64,000 nt of DNA. Origin: Dichetophora obliterata. Its lineage: Eukaryota > Arthropoda > Insecta > Diptera > Sciomyzidae. Where the stretch lies: NCBI GenBank assembly GCA_963920525.1, contig OY986436.1:86566289-86630288 (forward strand). Direction: 5' to 3'. Made by a program: the position numbers and the translations under genes. How positions within the stretch are numbered: position 1 is the stretch's first letter; the number at the start of each line of letters is the position of its first letter. Under the pieces are notes generated by a model. The model had not been told where the DNA came from, did not search any database, and saw only the letters and a list, made by a program, of their open reading frames with translations. Below, one piece after another: positions 33,679-42,032 of the stretch.

Positions 33679-36515
33679 TGTAACGGCACCAAATCTCACC
33701 ATTTGCGTGTTGGGGTTGTTCACGATGTGGTGTATTTGTCATATCATTGTGGTATAACATTTTCACTCTTTACCACTTAGCGTGAACATACCATCGATAA
33801 AACCTTTTATTTGGTTCAGATACACAAGGTAATCTCAGGTGCACAGCATCGTGAACGACCCTAACTCGCAACGGTGTCAAAGTGTGGACTGACAATTTGC
33901 TGTTTGACCGCTGACGGATTTTAATTTGGCAGCTGACAATTTGCTGTTTGACAGCTGACACATTTCTAAACTTGGCCAATGTGACAGTTGACACGTTGTC
34001 AAACATGACAACTGACACTATTTCCACCTTTGAAAATCATGACTGTTTGTTTGCAACCCGTTTTGCCGTAGTCATTGTGTCACACAGCGGGTATGAGTTA
34101 CAAAATTGTATCATACACTTGCATAGTGCAAACGCTGAGAAGAAATCTACTTGTGTGACAAAGGGCATGGAGATTCGGAAAAAAAACACGCGGTAGAGAA
34201 GAAGTTCGTGCTGGTGAACGAGTTTTAATTTCGATTGTGGTTGGTCTTGTTTTATGTCTGCGCTTAAATACTCAACAGAAAAACAAGTAGCTAAAAAGAA
34301 AAATCTTCATGCTAAGCTGTGCAAAAAATGTTTACAAATAGACAAAACTAGATAAATTGCAGTCAAACCAGAATTAAATAAAATAATTTGCAAAACAAAG
34401 AACAAAGTCAGCTGCTGCTCGAGGAGTAAACTGGAAAATCGAAGACTCCGTCGTCATTACGTCGCAGCAAGAGACAAAAATTCAAATTTGCTAGTCTGGA
34501 ATTCCGTAAAAAAATTATCTTTTGCAATCGTTTTACGTTCGCTATTTGCCTAATTGCATTATTGCAAAGTTGCAGCGCAGCTTGCATGACATCGCAGTCA
34601 GCTGCGCGATCAATCGCAGGTCGGACAGCAAGTGATTTTTTTTACAGCAGAATTTGGTAAAACATATTAGTGGCATGAATTGCAAGCTGATGTCAGAATA
34701 TATTGAATTCGTTGCTGACCGTTTGTTGAACGAGCTGGGTGTTGACAAGAATTACAATACACTAAATCCCTTCAGTTTTATGGAGTTGATTTCTTTGGAG
34801 GGTAAGACAAATTTTTTTTAAAAAGAAAATGGGTGAATATCAGAAGTGGGGCGTTACAACCAACCGTTTGGACAACGTTTTTACGCTAGATGCTGACTTC
34901 TAAAAGCTCAGAAGAAATTTGCAATTAGCATATACACCTTTTCTTTTATTTAACAACACTTTTAAAAAGAAGCCTCTCTTATAAAATGAATTGTATGTCA
35001 GCATGTAAGAATAAATTATATACAAACATGTATAAACAATCCGAGATATTGTTAATTACCGACAAAAACGTGCGTTCGGTGATTGGTATTTATTGCACTC
35101 GTTCTTTCGTACTCTTGATTTATTTCATTAAAAGATTGTCAGCCTGATTGAATTAATGGCTATCTATATATAACTATTGTCTTAAAATTATTGTGTTCTG
35201 TTTGCATAAAACAAAAATTGGATTTATTTTTCTTAAATCAACACTAAATAATTTATGCTGTTAAACAAAAACTGTTCAAAGAGTAAAATTTTGTATAAAT
35301 TGACAAACGTTGATTAAAATAGATTTTAATGTAACTATATTATATACAGTGACATACAATACTTTATTTTATCCATATTTGATTATATATATTTATTTAA
35401 CACACCACACAAACTAAGAAGAACATTCATACATTTATGTTTTGATTATAATTATAATTGAGACGATAGCGAAGAAATCTTATTTGAAGAAATGTATTTT
35501 TGATAAAAACTAATGAAGAAAATCAACCTGTAAACTTCTTAAAATAACATTATAAAAACAAACAACAACAAAAAGGAAAAAAAAAAAAAAAATATTTGAA
35601 TCACTGTAAAATGCTAGATTTAGAAACAATAGTTTTAATTTTGATTTAATTAACTTAAAGAGGAGTGCTAATAACATAAAACAATAAAATTAGACTGTAA
35701 AATAATACTAAATTTACCATAACTTTAAATTAAAAGAAAAAAAAAAGATATTCAATAATAGTAATAATTACTTATTAACAGCAAATATTCTAACGCTACA
35801 TATATTTACAGACACATCTTTTTAAAACTTAAAATTTAACTATACTTAAACTTAAATTAAACTCAGTTATAAAATGAAACACTAAAGTTTTTTTATTTGG
35901 TCAGGGGGAGAAGATGTTTGCTTTTGGGAGGGTTCTTATTATATTTAGCCCCTGAACCCTCACGGAAGGGTGGGAAAAGTGTGGGCCGAGCTCGTCCACC
36001 AGAGCTCAACGAGTAGGTGTTAGATGATCGGGCCAGGGGTGCCCAAACGGTTTCCTTTATTCTTTTTATATTTGTTTTACTTGATTGATATTTTCTAGTT
36101 TCAGAGAAAAATTTTTTTTTGTATTCTTTATTTGGAATCACCGACGTGCGATGATTTATGCACGTGACATTTGTACGGCAAGGGTACACGTGGACGGCCA
36201 CAAGACCCCACCCCACATCTCACCGAACTGCTAGCAATGGCTAACTAGCACGTGCAGCCGTGGCCAACCTAGTGTCCGCGGGTCACTGGACCGGGGCGAT
36301 GGTACCGCCTCTGTGAGTGAGCGGCCTTTTAATACTGGTCATCGAGAACCAGGGGCGCTGTAAAAAGGCGCCCTCAAACTAAATGCACAGGGCCGCCCTC
36401 TCGCAGAGATGGTAGCACCGCTCCACAACAACCAAAATTTTAAAATTTTGAAATTTAAAATTCATTTTTGAAATTTAACGTCTTACGGTGCCCGGAAACC
36501 TTCGCGTCCGTTACA
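33679..36515 (+). repeat. 5' LTR, 2837 bp
   Basis: It begins TGTAACGG and ends CCGTTACA, an 8-bp perfect inverted terminus with canonical TG...CA. A cluster of TGACA/TGTCA motifs lies at 33,885-34,020 and may be regulatory. Substitutions against the 3' LTR were seen near 33,993, 34,328, 34,602, 36,034 and 36,280; other differences are poly-A lengths. Its length is unusual for insect gypsy elements, and no convincing ORF is inside. Confidence 0.95.
33885..34020. promoter_or_regulatory. Clustered TGACA/TGTCA motifs in LTR (candidate regulatory array)
   Basis: The block GCTGACAATTTGCTGTTTGA is nearly repeated twice. TGACAGCTGAC, TGACAGTTGACA, TTGTCAAACATGACAACTGACA follow, giving about ten TGACA/TGTCA pentamers in 135 bp. 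The same block recurs in the 3' LTR at about 42,239-42,374. Such spacing suggests a transcription-factor or RNA-binding array; function is inferred only. Confidence 0.4.
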
Positions 36516-36518
36516 AAT

Positions 36519-36536
36519 TGGCGCCCAACGTGGGGC
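36519..36536 (+). promoter_or_regulatory. Primer-binding site, tRNA-Lys
   Basis: TGGCGCCCAACGTGGGGC starts three bases after the 5' LTR. From memory it is the exact complement of the 3' 18 nt (with CCA) of fly tRNA-Lys(CUU). Osvaldo and Ulysses are known to use a tRNA-Lys primer. Confidence 0.9.
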
Positions 36537-37173
36537 CCGATAAAAATTTTGTAATTATCGACTCTCTCCGTAAATTTTTTTGTGATGTTCGGTAGCGCGT
36601 CGGTGATTCCAACCAAAGAGTACATTGTTTTTTCTAGCAGTTTTTTTTTTCTATCAAAAATTTGTGATTTTGTTTTTTTATATTTTGAATTGGATAGTCA
36701 GGGTTGGCTGCTGGAATATCCGTCTGTGACATTAATCTGCATTCGAATCCGCAGTCAAATCACTGAAATGATTAATTCCTTTGTGTTTGATATGAAAACT
36801 GTGATTGATATTAAATTTCAATTTTTAAATTTTCAATAGTTAAATTTATTAAATAATTTTTTTGTTTTCTTGCGTGATGATATCGGGTTCGGAGGTAGTG
36901 TCGAGTGTTGCCTGGAATTGCGATGTTGTTGCGTTTAGTGCGCATGTCGACCGCTTCACTCGGGACTATTTTTCTGGACTTCGTGTCATCACGTGAGCCC
37001 ATTTAAGTTGTAGTTTCCGGTTAATTAACAAGTTTTTTTTTATTATCTATTGGACCCCCTGACTCAATCAACCAACAACCGCTCAACATAATTTCAAAGC
37101 AAATCTCTCTCTTCTAAGACCAAATAAATAAGACCTATACATTTATATTTATAAATTTTTGATTTTTTTTACC
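36537..37173 (+). other. Untranslated leader between PBS and gag
   Basis: About 640 bp with several short upstream open frames and poly-T tracts. A packaging signal may reside here but nothing specific is visible. Confidence 0.5.
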
Positions 37174-38631
37174 ATGCCTTTGCATCATAGTGATAAAAAT
37201 TTAACGGTACAGGTGGAACTAGCTGGAAATTGCTGCAGCATTTGCTCGCAGTCCTTCGGCAAGGCTGATGACCTGGTGGCAACACCATGCAGTCATATTT
37301 TCCACAAAGATTGCATATCCCCGTGGGTAATAAAGGCTCACAGCTGTCCGCTGTGCCGCACGTTGTGCACAGTTAAGAAACTTAAGCCATGGCAACCAAA
37401 TCTGGTGGTCGATCCTTCTTTACTTTCTCCTAGTAGGGCGAAAGAGAGCCAAGGGGCATTACGAAAAGAACGTCCGGTCACTAGAAGCCAAAGAAACCTA
37501 GGTTTCAGTCAGGCACAACTACCGGATTTAAACATATCGGGAATGCAACCCGTGCAAAAAGGGTCGGTCGAACTAAACTCTAACCAAGTAGCTAACGCAT
37601 TAACTCAAGGTCCTTCTGATCAATTTCAGTCCTCGGTGGCTCGACATCAGTATTCGGATAGTGATTTGCAGCACTTGATTAATGAGGCAGTTCGTACCGA
37701 ACTCGCTAAATTGCAAATTAATCCAGTCAGACATACTCCTCATGGAGTTACATCCAGCAGTAACCCCTTGCGGAATTTTCAGCAGAATTTGGAGCCAATG
37801 CCAAGTATAAATTCGGCACCGAATGTTTATAGTGTTCCTCCACCAAACTTTATGCCCGCTCCACCTTCAACTTCGGGTCACAATCGACAGTTTGTCCAGA
37901 GTATGCCAGCTCCTTATACACCAAGCCACATGCCGCATCATAGTGTATATGCTTCGGGATCTGCTTCGCAATTTGTACCGTCAGAGAACGTTGCCAGTTT
38001 GATTTCCAATTGGAAAGTCACGTTCAGTGGCAAAGAAGATGCCTTAACAGTTGATAAATTTATTTATCGAGTGCACGCTCTGACGATGCAAAGTTTGCGA
38101 GGAGATTTTGGGGCATTATGCTGTTATGCGCACATGTTGTTCGTTGGAAAGGCGCTGGAATGGTTCTGGCGTTACCATCGAAGTGTGCCTAGGGTTGAAT
38201 GGGGTGCGTTGTGCATGGAGCTGCGAAGCCAATTTTGTGATCGCAGAACTGATCTAGACATCATGGATCTGGTGCGAAATAGGAAGCAAAAGTTTGATGA
38301 AAAATTTGATGAGTTCTACGAAGCAGTCTTGCAATTGACTGATAAATTACAACGGCCTCTTGACTCTCAGGTTTTGCTGGAAATTCTGCAAAGGAATTTG
38401 CGTTTGGATGTGAGGCGTAGTTTGTTGTATGTTCCCATACAAAGTGTTAGCCAGCTTCGCGCGTTTGTTCAGAAACGTGAATTGCTTGATGAAGAGTACG
38501 GGAGGAATTCTCGCAACTATCAAAATCAGCGCCAGGTTTCTGAGCTGGCATGCGAGCCTGGTGACGCGAACGCTACACCTACCAATAAGAATAATGATGT
38601 TTTTTTAGATTTACCAACTGCCCCTCATTAA
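37174..38631 (+). CDS. gag: Gag with N-terminal RING-H2 finger
   Basis: Start chosen at ATG 37,174 (context ACCATGC); an upstream in-frame TTG at 37,159 is unlikely. The product is 485 aa. Residues 21-61 form a complete RING-H2: C21-x2-C24, C39-x-H41, H44-x2-C47, C58-x2-C61. It carries I23, W51, P59 and R62, which correspond to E2-contact and linchpin positions of active E3 ligases. Residues ~90-270 are a low-complexity, Pro/Gln/Ser-rich linker with a short helical segment (SDLQHLINEAVRTELAKL). Residues ~275-460 are a Retrotrans_gag-type capsid (GKALEWFWRY, WGALCMELRSQFC, LLEILQRNLR). There is no CCHC zinc knuckle. Translation ends at TAA 38,631; a -1 frameshift at 38,601-38,607 leads to pol. 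The ubiquitin-ligase role is inferred from residues only. Confidence 0.9.
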   Translation: MPLHHSDKNLTVQVELAGNCCSICSQSFGKADDLVATPCSHIFHKDCISPWVIKAHSCPLCRTLCTVKKLKPWQPNLVVDPSLLSPSRAKESQGALRKERPVTRSQRNLGFSQAQLPDLNISGMQPVQKGSVELNSNQVANALTQGPSDQFQSSVARHQYSDSDLQHLINEAVRTELAKLQINPVRHTPHGVTSSSNPLRNFQQNLEPMPSINSAPNVYSVPPPNFMPAPPSTSGHNRQFVQSMPAPYTPSHMPHHSVYASGSASQFVPSENVASLISNWKVTFSGKEDALTVDKFIYRVHALTMQSLRGDFGALCCYAHMLFVGKALEWFWRYHRSVPRVEWGALCMELRSQFCDRRTDLDIMDLVRNRKQKFDEKFDEFYEAVLQLTDKLQRPLDSQVLLEILQRNLRLDVRRSLLYVPIQSVSQLRAFVQKRELLDEEYGRNSRNYQNQRQVSELACEPGDANATPTNKNNDVFLDLPTAPH

Positions 38632-41600
38632 CTTCTGAGGTGGCCTGCCAAACTGAGGCAATCCCGGATGTACCAAATACCCAAATTCGAATTTTAACAC
38701 GTGAAAAAAAGGCTGCTACTGTGCCACAACGGACGTTCAAACCGTTGCATGTTCGTTGGCTCGAATATAACGCTGCGCGTCGACGTATATTTCAGAGCGA
38801 GGGCTCCATTCAAATTCAATGCAAAAAGAAACGGCGATCAACTGCGAGATTGAGGCAATTTTGGAAAAAGGTCCGAGCCTTGAGAAAGTTTGCGTGCTCG
38901 GCGGTTTTGTCGTTTGCTCCGAGGAATGATGTTCATCCTTACGCACCGGTCTCATTAGCCGGCGAAACGTTGATGGGGTTAATCGATACTGGCGCCACCA
39001 TCAGCTGCATAGCCAACCAGCTGGCGCAAAGACTGATGTCTAGCGAGCAACTGAAGTGGCAAAGGTGTGCGATTAATCTGAAGACGGCGGACGGGACGAG
39101 TAATGCTTCTGCAGGAGTCCTCGACACCACCATCACCTTTCGAGGAGTCACCAAACCCCTCAGGTTTTTGATAGTTCCCACTTTGTCTCAAGACTTGTAT
39201 TTGGGAGTTGATTTCGTAAAAGCATTTGGCTTGGCTGGAGATCTCTTTCTGGAAAATTACCACTGCTTTCCTGTTAGAGAGATTTCTGAAGTTGATTCCA
39301 ACCACCATGTGTTGACTACTCGTCAGCAAATTAGGCTAAACGCCACCATTTTAAATTTTCCATCTTTTTCTGAACAAGGCTTAGGCCGCACCAGCTTGAT
39401 TAGTCACGTCATTGACGTAGGACAAGCAAAACCAGTCAAACAACGACACTTTTCGGTTTCTCCTGGGGTCGAAAAACTTCTTTTCGCTGAGGTCGACCGC
39501 ATGTTGGCACTTGGTGTCATTGAAGTGTCGCAAAGCGCTTGGTCATCACCTGTAGCCTTGATCGTCAAACCTAATAAAGTGCGCTTGTGTCTCGATGCGC
39601 GTAAGGTAAATGAGGTTACTGTGAAGGATGCTTATCCCCTGCCTCTCATTGATGGAATTCTCAGTCGGCTTCCTAAGGCTCAATTCATTTCGAGTTTGGA
39701 TCTGAAGGATGCCTTCTGGCAGATTCCATTGGATGCAGCGTCAAGGGATAAGACAGCCTTCACAGTGCCCAATCGACCGTTGTACCAGTTTGTTACAATG
39801 CCTTTCGGCCTATGTAACGCACCGCAGACGATGTCTCGCTTGATGGACAAGGTCATACCTGCTCATTTGAGAACACAAGTTTTTGTATACTTAGACGATT
39901 TGCTTTTGATAACCGAGACCTTTGACGATCATTTAGCTTTGCTGCAGGAGGTAGCCATCTGTATTCGACATGCTGGTCTGACGATAAATATTGAAAAAAG
40001 TAAATTTTTACTCAAACAAATTCGTTATTTGGGTCACGTGATTGGGCATGGAACCATCAGTACTGATCCAGAAAAGGTGCAAGCGATTCGAGATTTTCCC
40101 TTGCCAAAAACTGTGCGACAGCTTCGTCGTTTTCTCGGTGTCTGTGGATGGTACCGACGGTTCGTGCTCAATTACGCTTCCATTTCAACCCCGTTGACCA
40201 ACCTGTTGCAGAAAACGAAAAAATTTGTTTGGACTGAGGAGTCGATAGCAGCTTTTGAGACCCTCAAAAATAGCCTTAGTAGTGCACCTGTGCTTCATAG
40301 CCCTGATTTTTCGCGTCCGTTTTCAATCCAATGCGATGCCTCTCAGTATGGAGTCGGAGCCGTTCTGGCTCAACGTGATGATGATGAAAATGAAGTCCCG
40401 ATTGCGTATATGTCACATAAATTTAACCAAGCGCAACGAAACTATACCGTTTCAGAACAAGAATGTCTTGCAGCGGTCATGGCCATAAAAAAATTTCGAG
40501 CTTACGTCGAAAGGCATGAATTCGAAGTGATCACTGATCACGCGTCTTTAAAATGGTTAATGGGCCAAACCGACCTGCATGGCAGACTTGCTCGTTGGGC
40601 ATTGAAACTTCAAGGTTTCTCATTTAAAATCATTCATCGCAAAGGTAGCCAAAACGTAGTTCCCGATTCTTTATCGAGAGTGCATTCGCCGGAGGATGTC
40701 GAAATTTCAGAATTGACAGAAACTGCAGTTACGACTTGGCCAGTTTTGGATTTTTCTTCTGCACATTTTAAAACAGAAAATTATCTAAAACTGGTTGACG
40801 AGTTTCAAAAAAATGACGAGCAACAACCAGACATACAAGTTGTGGACGGCTTAATTTACAAGCGTTGTGAATTTGCAAGTGGTGATCCCACCCAAGAAGA
40901 ACAGTCATGGAAACTCTGGGTGCCTGAGGAATTGAGAAGATCTCTCATTGTTGAAGCTCATGATCACCCAATGAGTTCTCATGGTGGGATTCACAAAACG
41001 CTTACGCGACTCAAAATGTTGTATTTTTGGCCAAAAATGGCAAAACAAGTCCGCGACTATGTGCTGGCGTGTGAAGTTTGCAAACTGACCAAAGCTCCTA
41101 ATTACATACTTCGTCCACCTATGGGACAACAGCTCACTTCGATTCGAATTTTTCAGAGACTCTACGTAGACCTTTTAGGGCCTTACCCTAGGTCACGCTC
41201 AGGGAACGTGGGTCTCGTGATTGTGCTTGACCACCTGTCGAAGTTTCATTTCTTGGAACCAATTCGGACCTTTACCGCCAAAAAGATTGTCGAATTTCTA
41301 GAGAAGCGAATTTTCGCAATTTTCGGTGTTCCCGAAATTATAACCTCTGACAATGGCGTACAATTCCGATCTAATAGGTTTAAAGATTTAGTACAGAAAT
41401 ATGGTGTCAAGCATAATTTAACTGCAAATTATTCTCCTCAAGCAAACGCTGTCGAACGTGTGAATCGTTCAATACTCGCAGCCGTTCGCGCATATATTCA
41501 TCCGGACCAAAAAGATTGGGATGAAAATTTATATGCGATAAGTGCCGCTCTCCGCAGCTCAGTTCACTCTTCTTCAGGTTTTTCACCATATTTTGTTGTG

Positions 41601-41984
41601 TTCGGACAAAATATGATATGTCATGCTAAAAGCTACGAACTTCTGCGAAAACTAAAAATGCTGGAAGATCCCACAGCAGAGGTAAAGCCTGAAGAGAGAA
41701 CTGAGTTGATTCGAGAACAAGTGAGAGAGAATCTGCGTCAGGCATTTGAGAAAAATGAGAAAATTTACAACATGCGCTCACGTCCCGTGAGTTTTGAAGT
41801 TGGTCAAATTGTTTACCGAAGAAGTTTCGCCCAAAGCAAGGCCTCTGAGCATTTTAGCGCAAAGTTGGCAAACGTTTTCGAGAAAGCTAGGATCACTAAG
41901 AGAATGGGTTCGGCATACTACGAGCTGGCTGATATGGCTAACAAACGGCTTGGTGTTTTTCATGCGAAAGTCATTCGAGAATAG
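38598..41984 (+). CDS. pol: Pol polyprotein (PR-RT-RNase H-IN), read by -1 frameshift
   Basis: The frame opens at 38,598 and has no suitable ATG start, so it is probably made as Gag-Pol. After a very basic segment (KKKRRSTARLRQFWKKVRAL) come the following. Aspartic protease: LIDTGATISC. Reverse transcriptase: LCLDARKVNEVTVKDAYPLP, SSLDLKDAFWQIPLD, MPFGLCNAPQTM and YLDDLLL (about 39,887). RNase H: QCDASQYGVGAVLAQ, SEQECLAAV, TDHASLKWL. Integrase: HHCC finger from HPMSSHGGIHKTL to CEVCKL, then D in YVDLLGPYP, D in TSDNGVQF and E in SPQANAVERVNR (34 residues between the last two). The C-terminus has a basic GVFHAKVIRE ending and no chromodomain. About 1,115 codons, all catalytic motifs present, no stop. 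Confidence 0.93.
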   Translation, partial: CFFRFTNCPSLTSEVACQTEAIPDVPNTQIRILTREKKAATVPQRTFKPLHVRWLEYNAARRRIFQSEGSIQIQCKKKRRSTARLRQFWKKVRALRKFACSAVLSFAPRNDVHPYAPVSLAGETLMGLIDTGATISCIANQLAQRLMSSEQLKWQRCAINLKTADGTSNASAGVLDTTITFRGVTKPLRFLIVPTLSQDLYLGVDFVKAFGLAGDLFLENYHCFPVREISEVDSNHHVLTTRQQIRLNATILNFPSFSEQGLGRTSLISHVIDVGQAKPVKQRHFSVSPGVEKLLFAEVDRMLALGVIEVSQSAWSSPVALIVKPNKVRLCLDARKVNEVTVKDAYPLPLIDGILSRLPKAQFISSLDLKDAFWQIPLDAASRDKTAFTVPNRPLYQFVTMPFGLCNAPQTMSRLMDKVIPAHLRTQVFVYLDDLLLITETFDDHLALLQEVAICIRHAGLTINIEKSKFLLKQIRYLGHVIGHGTISTDPEKVQAIRDFPLPKTVRQLRRFLGVCGWYRRFVLNYASISTPLTNLLQKTKKFVWTEESIAAFETLKNSLSSAPVLHSPDFSRPFSIQCDASQYGVGAVLAQRDDDENEVPIAYMSHKFNQAQRNYTVSEQECLAAVMAIKKFRAYVERHEFEVITDHASLKWLMGQTDLHGRLARWALKLQGFSFKIIHRKGSQNVVPDSLSRVHSPEDVEISELTETAVTTWPVLDFSSAHFKTENYLKLVDEFQKNDEQQPDIQVVDGLIYKRCEFASGDPTQEEQSWKLWVPEELRRSLIVEAHDHPMSSHGGIHKTLTRLKMLYFWPKMAKQVRDYVLACEVCKLTKAPNYILRPPMGQQLTSIRIFQRLYVDLLGPYPRSRSGNVGLVIVLDHLSKFHFLEPIRTFTAKKIVEFLEKRIFAIFGVPEIITSDNGVQFRSNRFKDLVQKYGVKHNLTANYSPQANAVERVNRSILAAVRAYIHPDQKDWDENLYAISAALRSSVHSSSGFSPYFVVFGQNMICHAKSYELLRKLKMLEDPTAEVKPEERTELIREQVRENLRQAFEKNEKIYNMRSRPVSFEVGQIVYRRSFAQSKASEHFSAKLANVFEKARITKRMGSAYYELADMANKRLGVFHAKVIRE
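38601..38607 (+). promoter_or_regulatory. -1 ribosomal frameshift site T TTT TTA
   Basis: In the gag frame the codons are GTT TTT TTA, giving the canonical X XXY YYZ heptamer U UUU UUA. The pol frame is open from 38,598, after a TGA at 38,595-38,597, so this is the slip point in a short overlap (34 bp). Gag would continue eight codons. A small hairpin (CCTCA...TGAGG, about 38,623-38,640) lies downstream; its spacing of about 15 nt is longer than usual. Confidence 0.75.
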
Positions 41985-42032
41985 TGCCTTCAGTTCTTGT
42001 AACGCGTGCTGGACGGTTCCGAATAACTGTTT

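Noticed and set aside
33770..34748. Open frames inside the LTRs (both strands)
   Set aside because: Short, no motif, present identically in both LTRs, and not in a position to be translated from the element's genomic RNA except as LTR sequence.
38737..39329. Minus-strand open frames under pol
   Set aside because: Shadow frames of the conserved protease region on the plus strand.
41985..42032. Possible env gene between pol and 3' LTR
   Set aside because: Only 48 bp lie there; the element has no room for env, so it is not an endogenous-retrovirus-type gypsy.
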